Assembly (NCBI RefSeq): GCF_021227995.1 | Contig: NZ_CP089301.1 | Coordinates: forward strand, 4,216,001 to 4,280,000 | DNA: 64,000 bases | Direction: 5' to 3' | Source: Novosphingobium kaempferiae | GTDB lineage: Bacteria > Pseudomonadota > Alphaproteobacteria > Sphingomonadales > Sphingomonadaceae | Shown: positions 37,695 through 45,712 of the stretch, one piece after another | Numbering within the stretch: the first letter of the stretch is position 1 | How the letters are laid out: each line of letters opens with the position of its first letter | The notes under the pieces: generated by a model | Database searches by the model: none | What the model was told of the DNA's origin: nothing | The model's input: the letters and a program-made list of their open reading frames with translations, nothing else | Translations under genes and position numbers: made by a program

Positions 37695-38275
37695 CGCTCC
37701 CTCCAGCGGACAAAGGCGCTGCCGAGCCCGAGCCCGATGGCCCAGACGGGAATCGCGGCCCATCCTGCGACATGCGGGACGAGGCGGAAGGTCTCCAGAA
37801 AGCCCCAGAGCGTGGCCAGGCCCAGCAGCAGGCCCGTCGCCCAGAGCGCCGCGGTGACGACGCGCATGCGGAGGTATTCGTCGGTTTCCTCCACCAGATA
37901 GCGCGCCATCGCCCAGAGCAGGTAGAGGATCGGCAGCGCCGGCAGGACCGCCAGCAGCCACAACAGTGCCCCATTAGCACCCGCCTTGGCCCCGGCTATC
38001 GCGACGAAGAGCAGCACCATGTACGCGAACGACCAGGCCATCGCCCGCCGGTTGTAGCGGCGGGTTGCCGGAGACAGCGATCCGCATGCCCCCTGCGCCC
38101 GCTCGGTCGCGCGGCGGAAGGGTATCAGCAGCAGCATCGGCGGCACCATGACCGCCATCGACGCCACGGTGCCGAATTGCAGCGCCCGCGCCATCAGCCC
38201 GGCGCCGAACATCCCGACGAAGAAGGCCGCACCCCACAGCCACACGGGTCGACGATCGACTGCTTCACGTTCCAT
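37691..38275 (-). CDS. Four-helix membrane protein adjacent to XRE regulator
   Basis: 194-residue inner-membrane protein with four to six hydrophobic segments (e.g. LWGAAFFVGMFGAGLMA and MVPPMLLLIPF), a basic cytoplasmic stretch (RRATERAQGACG) and an acidic loop (YLVEETDEYLRMR). It resembles membrane proteins often encoded beside YozG-type XRE regulators; the function is not known. First gene of the cassette; AAGGGAACTTGTC precedes ATG 38275. Its promoter lies in the 401-bp gap shared with thrS. Confidence 0.7.
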   Translation of the reverse strand: MEREAVDRRPVWLWGAAFFVGMFGAGLMARALQFGTVASMAVMVPPMLLLIPFRRATERAQGACGSLSPATRRYNRRAMAWSFAYMVLLFVAIAGAKAGANGALLWLLAVLPALPILYLLWAMARYLVEETDEYLRMRVVTAALWATGLLLGLATLWGFLETFRLVPHVAGWAAIPVWAIGLGLGSAFVRWRER

Positions 38276-38330
38276 GACAAGTTCCCTTGCTTAGATGTAA
38301 AGTTTATTTGTCATTGTTGTGCATCGAAGT

Positions 38331-38363
38331 CAAGCTTCATTGACATTATGAAAATGATGCTTG
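38331..38363. promoter_or_regulatory. Inverted repeat over -35 of thrS leader; possible operator
   Basis: CAAGCTTCATT (38331-38341) and AATGATGCTTG (38353-38363) are inverted copies with one mismatch, 11 nt apart. TTGACA at 38340-38345 could be a -35 for rightward transcription, although no good -10 is seen at 16-18 nt. On the other strand TTGACT (38328-38333) could serve the XRE cassette. Either could be an operator for the XRE regulator. Confidence 0.5.
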
Positions 38364-38428
38364 TCTCACGAAACGCCCGCAGCCGCGAACCTTGGCTTTC
38401 CTCCGCCGAATCGCTACATGCACCGACG

Positions 38429-38497
38429 ATGACGCACGCGCGCACCACGACTACCCGCACTACCCGGCTCGTCCGGGCACGGTCGGTCGCGGGCTGA
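38429..38497 (+). CDS. Threonine-rich leader peptide of thrS (attenuator)
   Basis: 22 codons, MTHARTTTTRTTRLVRARSVAG split as MTHARTTTTRTT and RLVRARSVAG. Seven of 22 residues are threonine, with four Thr codons in a row. A four-codon mini-ORF starting at 38418 ends in the same ATGA. It has no good ribosome site. The stop is 180 nt before the thrS start chosen here, with hairpin-forming sequence in between. Threonine starvation would stall ribosomes on the Thr codons and favour read-through into thrS. Leader-peptide attenuation is established for biosynthetic operons; its use for thrS here is inferred. Confidence 0.72.
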   Translation: MTHARTTTTRTTRLVRARSVAG

Positions 38498-38591
38498 GTT
38501 CGCGTCGCCGCCGTCGCCCGGATTTCGGGCGAGGCCGGCGTCTCTCTCCCGAAACAGAGCCAATTTAGCCGACGCCGCACCTTCACCCGGA

Positions 38592-38625
38592 GGCGCGCCT
38601 GTGCCATGGCGCGCCCAAGGATTTT
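38592..38625 (+). terminator. Candidate attenuator hairpin before thrS
   Basis: GGCGCGCC-TGTGCCAT-GGCGCGCC forms an 8-bp, all-G/C stem (38592-38615), followed by CAAGGATTTT with a short T4 run at 38622-38625. It lies 52 nt before the chosen thrS start and follows the threonine-rich leader peptide, as expected for an attenuator terminator. Confidence 0.55.
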
Positions 38626-38676
38626 CCGCCCACATGCTCTGGTATGGCATGGGGCAAACGAGAGATGAGTTCGTCC

Positions 38677-40668
38677 ATGTCCGAGATGTTCAAGATCAGC
38701 CTGCCCGACGGTTCGGTCCGCGAGATGCCCGAGGGCTCGACCCCGGCCGACGTCGCCGCCGCCATCGGCCCCGGCCTCGCCAAGGCGGCCCTCGCCGCAA
38801 AGATCGACGGTGAGCTGGTCGACCTCAGCCGTCCCTTCACCGGCGACGCCAGCCTTGCGCTCGTGACCAGCCGCGACGAGGCAGAGGCGCTGGACCTTGC
38901 CCGGCATGACTACGCGCACGTCCTCGCCGAAGCGGTGCAGGCGCTGTTCCCCGGAACGCAGATCACCTTCGGCCCTTCGACGGACGATGGCTTCTACTAC
39001 GATTTCGCACCCAAGGATCGCCCGTTCACGGACGAGGATCTGCCCGCGATCGAGGCGGAGATGCGCAGGATCATCGCCGCCAACAAGCCGCTGCGCCGCG
39101 AGGTGTGGGACCGCGAACAGCTCATCAGCCGCTGGAAGCAGCAGGGTGAGAGCTTCAAGGCGGAATGGGCCGCCGAACTCCCCGGCGACGAGCCGCTGAC
39201 GGTCTACTGGTCGGGCGACGACTGGCTCGACATGTGCCGCGGTCCGCACCTGCCCTCGACCGGCAAGCTGGACCCCGCCGCCTTCAAGCTGACGCGCGTT
39301 TCGGGCGCCTACTGGCGCGGCGACCAGAACAACGCGATGCTTTCGCGCATCTACGGCACCGGCTGGCTGAACAAGAAGCAGCTTGCCGAGCACCTGATGC
39401 GCCTTGAGGAAGCCGCCAAGCGCGACCACCGCAAGCTCGGCAACGAGATGGACCTGTTCCACCTCCAGCACGAAGCGCACGGTTCGGTGTTCTGGCACCC
39501 CAAGGGCTACGTGATCTACCGCGCGCTTGAGGACTACATGCGCCGCGCCATCAGCAAGGCCGACTGCAAGGAGGTCAAGACCCCGCAGGTCATGGACGCG
39601 CGCCAGTGGGAGCAGTCCGGCCACTGGGGCAAGTACCGCGAGAACATGTTCGTCATCCCCGACGAAGTGCCCAACACCGAGGACGACGGCCCGATCATCT
39701 CGGACGATGCCGAGTGGATGGCGCTCAAGCCGATGAACTGCCCGGCGCACGTCCTGATCTTCAAGCAGGGCATCAAGTCCTACCGCGACCTGCCGCTGCG
39801 CATCGTCGAGAACGGCTGCTGCCATCGCAACGAACCGCACGGCGCGCTGCATGGCCTGATGCGCGTGCGCCAGTTCACGCAGGACGACGGCCACATCTTC
39901 TGCCGCGAAGATCAGATCGTCGGCGAAGTGCAGGCCTTCTGCGAGATGGCGGACAAGGTCTACCGGGACTTCGGCTTCACCTACGCGATCAAGCTGGCGC
40001 TGCGCCCGGACAACCGCATCGGCACCGACGAGCAGTGGGACAAGGCCGAAGCCGAACTGCGTGATGCCGTGGTTCGTGCGGGCCTCGCCACGCCGGAATA
40101 CGGCTGGGAGGAACTGCCGGGCGAAGGCGCGTTCTATGCGCCCAAGCTCGAATGGCACCTCACCGATGCGATCGGCCGCACCTGGCAGGTCGGCACGATC
40201 CAGTCGGACCGCATGCTGCCCGAGCGCCTCGACGCGCATTACATCGGCGAGGACGGTGAGAAGCACCGCCCGGTCATGCTGCACCGCGCCATCTTCGGCT
40301 CCTACGAGCGCTTCATCGGCATCCTGATCGAGCACTTCGCGGGCAGGCTGCCCGTGTGGCTCGCCCCGGTGCAGGCCGTGGTCGCGACGATCGTGTCGGA
40401 CGCCGACGGCTATGCGCAGGACGTGGCGCAGAAGCTCAGGGCGGCGGGCGTGCGCGTCGAAACCGACCTGCGCAACGAGAAGATCAACTACAAGGTGCGC
40501 GAACACTCGCTCAAGAAGGTTCCCCACCTCCTCGTCGTCGGCAAGCGCGAGGCGGAGGAGGGCACCGTCGCCCTGCGCACGCTGGGCGCCGAGCACCAGA
40601 AGGTCATGACCCTCGACGAAGCCATAGCGCTCCTGAAGGACGAGGCGACCGCCCCGGACCTCAAGTGA
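38677..40668 (+). CDS. thrS: Threonyl-tRNA synthetase
   Basis: 663-residue class II synthetase charging tRNA-Thr. It has the TGS domain ([14 protein letters not shown]), editing domain ([16 protein letters not shown]), [12 protein letters not shown], the catalytic core ([20 protein letters not shown], broken here as GNEMDLF and [10 protein letters not shown]) and the zinc-binding residues around [27 protein letters not shown] and [16 protein letters not shown] are motifs 2 and 3. The ATG at 38677 begins the usual family N-terminus; 38644 and 38665 are alternatives. It overlaps the next gene by GTGA. Confidence 0.97.
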   Translation: MSEMFKISLPDGSVREMPEGSTPADVAAAIGPGLAKAALAAKIDGELVDLSRPFTGDASLALVTSRDEAEALDLARHDYAHVLAEAVQALFPGTQITFGPSTDDGFYYDFAPKDRPFTDEDLPAIEAEMRRIIAANKPLRREVWDREQLISRWKQQGESFKAEWAAELPGDEPLTVYWSGDDWLDMCRGPHLPSTGKLDPAAFKLTRVSGAYWRGDQNNAMLSRIYGTGWLNKKQLAEHLMRLEEAAKRDHRKLGNEMDLFHLQHEAHGSVFWHPKGYVIYRALEDYMRRAISKADCKEVKTPQVMDARQWEQSGHWGKYRENMFVIPDEVPNTEDDGPIISDDAEWMALKPMNCPAHVLIFKQGIKSYRDLPLRIVENGCCHRNEPHGALHGLMRVRQFTQDDGHIFCREDQIVGEVQAFCEMADKVYRDFGFTYAIKLALRPDNRIGTDEQWDKAEAELRDAVVRAGLATPEYGWEELPGEGAFYAPKLEWHLTDAIGRTWQVGTIQSDRMLPERLDAHYIGEDGEKHRPVMLHRAIFGSYERFIGILIEHFAGRLPVWLAPVQAVVATIVSDADGYAQDVAQKLRAAGVRVETDLRNEKINYKVREHSLKKVPHLLVVGKREAEEGTVALRTLGAEHQKVMTLDEAIALLKDEATAPDLK

Positions 40669-41102
40669 TCCGTCCGGGTGGCCCCACCGACGCCCCGCGC
40701 GCCTTCGCCATCTGGCGCGCGGCGGTGGACGCCACCCACGGCTTCCTCTCGACCGGGGACAGGGCCGGGATCGCCGGCGACGTGGAAACGATGCTGCCGC
40801 AGGCGCCGCTCTGGATCGCCGAGGATGCCGCCGGAGAGCCCCAAGCCTTCATGATCTTCATGGACGGCGTGATCGAGGCCCTGTTCGTCGATCCGGCGGT
40901 CCACGGCAGCGGCTTCGGCTCCGCACTCGTCCGTCATGCACTGACCCTCGATCCGGCCCCTCGCGTCGATGCCAACGAGCAGGCCGACAACGCCCTGCCC
41001 TTCTACGAGGCGCGCGGCTTCGTGCGCACCGGACGTTCCGAACGCGACAGCGCGGGGCGCCCCTATCCCATCATCCATCTGCAATACGGACGACCGTCAT
41101 GA
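40665..41102 (+). CDS. GNAT-family acetyltransferase
   Basis: 145 residues from a GTG at 40665 that overlaps the thrS TGA (GTGA). It has the GNAT acetyl-CoA loop [18 protein letters not shown] and the terminal [15 protein letters not shown]. It resembles YjaB-type acetyltransferases. The ATGA overlap with the downstream spermidine-synthase-like gene makes a three-gene coupled set with thrS. The substrate is unknown. Confidence 0.88.
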   Translation: MIRPGGPTDAPRAFAIWRAAVDATHGFLSTGDRAGIAGDVETMLPQAPLWIAEDAAGEPQAFMIFMDGVIEALFVDPAVHGSGFGSALVRHALTLDPAPRVDANEQADNALPFYEARGFVRTGRSERDSAGRPYPIIHLQYGRPS

Positions 41103-41773
41103 TCCAGCGCGAACTCATAGACACCGCTTGGGTGCCCGGCGGCGAAAAGCTTGAGCTTTTCAGGCACGACAAGGACTTCATGATCGTGCTCGGCCACAAC
41201 GAGTTGATGAGCACGCGCAAGTGGGGCTCCGAGGAAGCGCTGGCGACGATGTCCTACGATCGCATCAAGGGATCGCGCCGCCCGCACATGCTGATCGGCG
41301 GCTACGGCATGGGCTTCACCCTGCGCGCGGCGCTGAAGGTGCTGCCGGACAACGCGCAGGCGACCGTCGTCGAACTCATGCCCGAGATCATCGAATGGGC
41401 GCGCGGGCCAATGGCGCATCTCGAACAGGGCTGCCTCGACGATCCGCGCGTCACGCTGCTGATGGGCGACGTCTCGACCGTGATCGGCGCGGGCATGGGC
41501 GACTATGACGCGATCCTGCTCGACGTCGACAACGGGCCGGATGGGCTGGTGCGCGAGGATAACAACGTCCTCTACTCGCTGGCCGGCCTGCGCGCCGCCA
41601 AGCGCGCGCTCACCCCTGACGGCGTGCTGGCGATCTGGTCGGCAGGCCCGGACCCGGCGTTCACGCGTCGGCTGGAGAAGGCCGGGTTCTTCGTCAACGA
41701 AGTGAAGGTCTCGTCGCGCAGCAACGGCAAGGGGCCGAAGCACGTGATCTGGTTCGCCTCGAAGAAGGAGTAA
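41099..41773 (+). CDS. Spermidine-synthase-like SAM-dependent methyltransferase-fold protein
   Basis: 224 residues with the SAM/aminopropyl-binding fold: MLIGGYGMGFTLRAAL, then VVELMPEIIEWAR and DAILLDVDNGPD. It resembles spermidine synthase-family proteins but is shorter than the usual ~280-residue enzymes and lacks a clear spermidine-synthase N-terminal lid, so its activity is uncertain. Third gene after thrS, with an ATGA overlap. Confidence 0.82.
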   Translation: MIQRELIDTAWVPGGEKLELFRHDKDFMIVLGHNELMSTRKWGSEEALATMSYDRIKGSRRPHMLIGGYGMGFTLRAALKVLPDNAQATVVELMPEIIEWARGPMAHLEQGCLDDPRVTLLMGDVSTVIGAGMGDYDAILLDVDNGPDGLVREDNNVLYSLAGLRAAKRALTPDGVLAIWSAGPDPAFTRRLEKAGFFVNEVKVSSRSNGKGPKHVIWFASKKE

Positions 41774-41785
41774 GGAGGCCTCCTC

Positions 41786-42820
41786 CTACATCATTCGCGG
41801 ATCGACGACCGTGCGCACAGGTGTGCCCGGTCCGGACAGGTTGGCGATGGCCGCAGCCACGCCGCCCAGCCCGATCCGGCCGCCGAGCCATGGCGTCACG
41901 TCGATCCGGCCATCGGCGATTCTGCGCAGGGCAAGCTCCATGTCCTGCGGCTCCTCGCCGCCCGCGAACTGGATGTTGAGGCGCTTGTTCTGCGCGGCGA
42001 AGACGTAGAGCGGCTCCGGCTCCATGCAGTAGCCGCCCATGACGAGGCGCCCGTCGAACGGCATGCTCTCGATGATCCGCTGTAGCATCCCCGGCACGCC
42101 GACGTTCTCGTAGACCAGATTGACGCGCCGCCCCCCGAGATCGGGGAGCGGCCCATAGGGATCGGTCTCGCGCGGATCGACGGCGATATGCGCGCCCATC
42201 TTCAAGGCCAGCTCCCGCCGGTCGGCATGGAAGTCAGCCGCGACGATCGGTGCGATCCCGGCGAGCGCCAGCCCCGCAATCACGCCAAGACCGATGGCCC
42301 CGCAGCCGAGCACCAGCGCCACGTCGTCCTTGCCCGGCCGCCCGCGCCTTGCGTGTTCGAGGCCGACCGCCAGCGGCTCGATCATCGCCGCGTGGTCGTC
42401 GGGTAGGCCCTCGGGCACTTCGATCAGGAAATCCTCATCGAGCAGCATCAGTTCGCCGCAGCCGCCGGGGCAGGCATGGCTGAAACCGACGACGGCATGC
42501 GCGCCGCCCTGTCGCATGATCGGCACCGACGTCACCCGCCGCCCCGGCGCGACCGGACGGCGGCTGCCACTGCCATAGTCGATGACCTCTCCCACGAACT
42601 CATGCCCCGGCACGAAGGCCCGCGCATAGTCGAGCGCCGCGTAAGGCCCTCCCATCCGGCGCGAGAGGTCGATGACGTGCTGCCCGCCGGTCAGGAAATG
42701 CGCGTCCGACGCGCAGAGACCGCAGGAATGCGTGCGGACCAGCGCCTGCCCCTTCCCCGGCTCTGGATCGGGCAGCTCGCGGACATGGATCGCCCCGTTC
42801 TCGACGCAGGCCGCCTTCAT
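41786..42820 (-). CDS. Zinc-binding alcohol dehydrogenase
   Basis: 344-residue medium-chain dehydrogenase. The catalytic zinc site is SCGLCASDAHFL and GHEFVGEV; the structural-zinc lobe is reduced to HACPGGCGE rather than four cysteines. The Rossmann fold is VLGCGAIGLGVIAGLAL. It probably oxidises an alcohol. Its start overlaps the upstream LLM gene's stop (ATGA). It is the last gene of a four-gene set reading leftward from 45120. Confidence 0.88.
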   Translation of the reverse strand: MKAACVENGAIHVRELPDPEPGKGQALVRTHSCGLCASDAHFLTGGQHVIDLSRRMGGPYAALDYARAFVPGHEFVGEVIDYGSGSRRPVAPGRRVTSVPIMRQGGAHAVVGFSHACPGGCGELMLLDEDFLIEVPEGLPDDHAAMIEPLAVGLEHARRGRPGKDDVALVLGCGAIGLGVIAGLALAGIAPIVAADFHADRRELALKMGAHIAVDPRETDPYGPLPDLGGRRVNLVYENVGVPGMLQRIIESMPFDGRLVMGGYCMEPEPLYVFAAQNKRLNIQFAGGEEPQDMELALRRIADGRIDVTPWLGGRIGLGGVAAAIANLSGPGTPVRTVVDPRMM

Positions 42821-43818
42821 GCCGCAATCGCCTCGCGCAGCGCAGGCATCGTCTGCTCCAGCAGCCTGAGGCTCTTCCAGCCCTCCTCGGGCGAAAGGCC
42901 GCCCAACAGGGGCTGGAACCCGATGTTGCCGCCCTCGCGCCCGGCCACGGCGTCCAGCAGCATCTGCGGCGTCCATGCTGCGAACATGCCTGCATGGCGC
43001 AGGACGGCAGGGTCGGTAAGGCCCTTGAACGGGGAATTGGAACCGTCGCCCTCCGCCTCGGCCCACTTGGCATATTCGGTGATGACGTGGACGGCATGGG
43101 GGGCGATGGCCTCCCAGCCCTGGTCCGGGTCTTCGCACAAGTGGATCGCCAGCGGCATGCCGGGGCGCGGGCGGAAAGACGTGCGCGGACGATGGCCGAG
43201 CCGCTCGCACTCGGACAGGTAGATGTCGACGAGTTCGCCCTTCATCGGCCCGAAGCCGACCCCGAACCTCGCCGCCCGCTTCGCCGATGCCGGAACCCCG
43301 CCGCCGACGAGCACGATGTCCTCAGGCTCCTGCACCGGCAGCGGGCGCACGAAAATCGGCCGACCATCCGCCTCGAACCGCTCCCCCTTGAGGGCGCGCA
43401 GGATGATCTCCAGCCCCTCGTCCATCAGCCGGGCGCGGTCCTTCAGCGACTTGCGGAACATCGCGAATTCGTAAGGCACATAGCCCGCGCCGAAAATCAC
43501 GTTGAGGCGGCCGTCCGACATGTTGTCGACCACCGCGATCTGCTCGGCCAGCTCCAGCGGATCGTGCAGCGGCAGGATCACCGCGCCGAGGACGAAGCGG
43601 ATGCGCTGCGTCACCGCCGCCATGCCGCCCGCCAGCGCGAAGGGCTGCGGAAGGTAGCCGTCGTCCGAACCGTGATGTTGCATGAGGCCGATCTGGTCCG
43701 CGCCGATCCGGTCGACGAAAGCCGCCATCTCGATCGCCGCGCGGTAGAGCCGGGGCGTCGGCGTCGCCCAGTCAGGCGAGCGCATGTCGAACGAGACGGA
43801 GATCTTGAAGTCCTTCAT
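42817..43818 (-). CDS. Luciferase-like monooxygenase (LLM class)
   Basis: 333-residue flavin-dependent oxidoreductase. It has the LLM barrel features DQIGLMQHHGSDDGYLPQP, RIRFVLGAVILPLHDPLELAEQ (shortened here to VLGAVILPLHDP) and DGRLNVIFGAGYVPYEF. It probably oxidises a ketone, aldehyde or cyclic substrate with FMN or F420. It is coupled on both sides by ATGA, to the SnoaL gene upstream and the alcohol dehydrogenase downstream. Confidence 0.87.
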   Translation of the reverse strand: MKDFKISVSFDMRSPDWATPTPRLYRAAIEMAAFVDRIGADQIGLMQHHGSDDGYLPQPFALAGGMAAVTQRIRFVLGAVILPLHDPLELAEQIAVVDNMSDGRLNVIFGAGYVPYEFAMFRKSLKDRARLMDEGLEIILRALKGERFEADGRPIFVRPLPVQEPEDIVLVGGGVPASAKRAARFGVGFGPMKGELVDIYLSECERLGHRPRTSFRPRPGMPLAIHLCEDPDQGWEAIAPHAVHVITEYAKWAEAEGDGSNSPFKGLTDPAVLRHAGMFAAWTPQMLLDAVAGREGGNIGFQPLLGGLSPEEGWKSLRLLEQTMPALREAIAA

Positions 43819-44306
43819 CGTGCGCCTCCCAATGCGGCATAGGATGGGTCATCGCGGTCGCGCCGGGCCCAGTCGTGGCGCTTCATCGGCGTGACTTCGC
43901 GGATGGAATCGTAGTCGGTCACGGTGTCGCGGCGCTCGATCCGCCACACGCCGTCGCGACGGGACCAGCGGTCGCAGTAGCGCGACCAGACCTCCATGTG
44001 CATGACCTTGCCCTCGCGCTCCATGCGCAGGGTGGCGGTGACGTAAGCCTCGCTGCCCGCGCGGTCGCCGTCGACGTCGATGAGGATGTTCGAGATCTGG
44101 TGCGAGTGGGCGGCAAGCTGCCCGTGCGCCGCGCAGATCCAGTCGATCGCGGCATGCCCGCTACCCTGAAATCCGGACGGCCCGTAATCGACGGTGGCAT
44201 CGGTATGGAACACCGAATGGCCGAGCGGCGCGTCGAGCCGGTCGACGCTGCGGCAATAGCGATACAACTGTTCGGTGATGGCGAACTTGGCTTCAAGGTC
44301 GGTCAT
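43815..44306 (-). CDS. SnoaL/NTF2-fold protein
   Basis: 163 residues. The SnoaL-like fold is indicated by QLYRYCRSVDRLDAPLG, then HSVFHTDATVDYGPSGF and MEVWSRYCDRWSRRDGVWRIERR. Members of the family are isomerases, dehydratases or cyclases and are common in sphingomonad degradation clusters. It starts at ATG 44306, with an ATGA overlap to the LLM gene. It ends a short-chain dehydrogenase/reductase group. Confidence 0.85.
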   Translation of the reverse strand: MTDLEAKFAITEQLYRYCRSVDRLDAPLGHSVFHTDATVDYGPSGFQGSGHAAIDWICAAHGQLAAHSHQISNILIDVDGDRAGSEAYVTATLRMEREGKVMHMEVWSRYCDRWSRRDGVWRIERRDTVTDYDSIREVTPMKRHDWARRDRDDPSYAALGGAR

Positions 44307-44310
44307 CACA

Positions 44311-45120
44311 TCAGGCCTTCGCGTAGGCGGCGGAAATCGCCGCGATCCGGCGGATGCGCTCGCGGCGGTCGGCGGCGGACGAAGCCGACATCTTCGCCTC
44401 GTCATCCGCCTCGCCCCAGTTGCAGACCGGGCCGAAGGGCAGGCGTTCGAGGCCGAGGCGCGCCACCTCGTCCGGGTCGGCGAGACCGTCGGGAATGGCG
44501 ATGCCGCGCGCTTCCATCAGTTCGCGGTGCGCGGGGGTGTCGGTGCGGCCCAGCACGAAGCTGAGGACGTCGACACCGTGCGGCTCCAGTTCGGCCCACA
44601 GCGCCTCGCTCAGCACGAGGTCGAACGCTTTGGTCGCGGCATAGACGTTGATGCCGGGCAGCCCGCCGTAGCAAGCGCCTGAGCCCACGACCATGAGCCC
44701 GCCCCGCCCCCGCTCACGCATCGGCTCAGCAAATGCGTGCAGCGCCCGCGTCACCGTAAGCACGTTGCGCATGATGAGCGCGTCCCAGTTCGCCACTTCG
44801 GTATCAAGGAACAGCGAGCCATTGGTATCCGCCCCGGCGTTGAGGATCAGCAACCCGACTTCGCGCCCATCAGCGGCGGCGAGCAGTTGCTGGGTCGCCT
44901 CCTCAACCGACAGATCGATCGAGGCGGTCACGCATTCGATCCCGTGCGCGGCGCGCAGTTCCTGCGCCAGCCCGTCGAGCGGCCCCTCGCGCCGGGCGAC
45001 GAGAATGAGGTTCAGGCCCTTCTCCGCAAGCTGGCGCGCGAACGAAGCGCCCGTTCCTTCCGACGCCCCGGCGATCAGGGCCCACGGGCCGTAGCGCGCG
45101 GCGAACTCCTGCTGTTCCAT
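44311..45120 (-). CDS. Short-chain dehydrogenase/reductase
   Basis: 269 residues. The cofactor loop is ALIAGASEGTGASFA. The LILNAGAD strand and the YAATKAF active site (Tyr-x3-Lys) mark a classical SDR. It probably oxidises or reduces a hydroxy/keto group in the same pathway as the downstream LLM, SnoaL and alcohol dehydrogenase genes. It starts at ATG 45120 and is divergent from the GbsR-type regulator at 45191, which may control it. Confidence 0.88.
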   Translation of the reverse strand: MEQQEFAARYGPWALIAGASEGTGASFARQLAEKGLNLILVARREGPLDGLAQELRAAHGIECVTASIDLSVEEATQQLLAAADGREVGLLILNAGADTNGSLFLDTEVANWDALIMRNVLTVTRALHAFAEPMRERGRGGLMVVGSGACYGGLPGINVYAATKAFDLVLSEALWAELEPHGVDVLSFVLGRTDTPAHRELMEARGIAIPDGLADPDEVARLGLERLPFGPVCNWGEADDEAKMSASSAADRRERIRRIAAISAAYAKA

Positions 45121-45172
45121 GGCTTTGCTCTCCCAAGGTCCGGGCCGATTACCGCTGGCCTCCATCGATCAA

Positions 45173-45190
45173 ATTCAGTAAATCCAGAAT
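45173..45190. promoter_or_regulatory. Possible operator at GbsR-type regulator start
   Basis: ATTC-N10-GAAT (ATTCAGTAAATCCAGAAT) is an imperfect palindrome ending right before the regulator's ATG, in the 70-bp divergent gap. It may be an autoregulatory operator; not shown. Confidence 0.4.
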
Positions 45191-45712
45191 ATGTCGAACA
45201 TCAAGCTGTCACAGCAGGACGAAGCCTTTCTTGACGCCATGGCGATGTTGATGGCCCCTTGGGGCTGGCCCCGACCGGTCGGGCGCATCTATGCGTACCT
45301 GCTGCTGCGCGAGGAACCGGCGACGCTGGACGAGATCGCCGCGGACCTCGGCATGAGCAAGAGCAACGCAAGCACCGCCGCCCGGACGCTGGAGCATTGC
45401 GGCAATGCCCGCCGCCAGGGCGAACCGGGCAGCCGCCGGATCTACTACTCCCTACCGGGCGAGTTCAGCGGACCTTTCGTGGAGAAGGCGGCGCTGCTCG
45501 ACCGGCAGGTCCGACTCTTCTCCGGCCAGCGGGAGCGCGACATTCCCGACGCCGTCGCCGACCGGTTCGAGCGGATCAGCCAGTTCTACACTGCGATGCG
45601 CGCGGCGATCGAAGGCGTGATCGCCGATCAGGCCGGTTCGGCGATGCGTCCGGCGGGAACCGACAACGGCGCTGACAACCGCGCCAGAAGGTCCGCCACC
45701 CTCGCGCGGTAA
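45191..45712 (+). CDS. GbsR/MarR-type transcriptional regulator
   Basis: 173-residue winged-helix regulator. APWGWPRPVGRIYAYLLL is the GbsR hallmark, and ADLGMSKSNASTAARTLEHCG is the HTH (given here as DLGMSKSNASTAARTL). It probably represses the divergent SDR-LLM-ADH genes. No usual ribosome site is visible before the ATG, so a leaderless transcript is possible. Its last 85 nt overlap the convergent ferredoxin-oxidoreductase gene, so the 3' ends of the two mRNAs are complementary. Confidence 0.85.
   Translation: MSNIKLSQQDEAFLDAMAMLMAPWGWPRPVGRIYAYLLLREEPATLDEIAADLGMSKSNASTAARTLEHCGNARRQGEPGSRRIYYSLPGEFSGPFVEKAALLDRQVRLFSGQRERDIPDAVADRFERISQFYTAMRAAIEGVIADQAGSAMRPAGTDNGADNRARRSATLAR

Larger units (their letters stand above)
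38276..38676. other. 401-bp divergent leader region between XRE cassette and thrS
   Basis: No full-length gene. The left ~100 bp are AT-rich and hold an inverted repeat (38331-38363) with a TTGACA hexamer for the thrS direction inside it. The rest holds a threonine-rich mini-gene, a CGCCCG-GATTT-CGGGCG hairpin at 38515-38531, a 7-bp long-range stem (CGGCGTC at 38536 with GACGCCG at 38571) and a GC-rich hairpin before thrS. The layout is that of a transcription attenuator. Confidence 0.7.

Noticed and set aside
37500..37961. 153-codon version of the XRE regulator
   Set aside because: The added N-terminus overlaps the membrane gene in another frame; the TTG at 37694 has a ribosome site and overlap.
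37772..38497. 241-codon frame ending in the Thr-rich peptide
   Set aside because: Upstream part is antisense to the membrane gene; only the last 22 codons (38429-38497) are supported as the leader.
38311..40596. 761-codon frame antisense to thrS
   Set aside because: Shadow of thrS; contains no recognisable domain.
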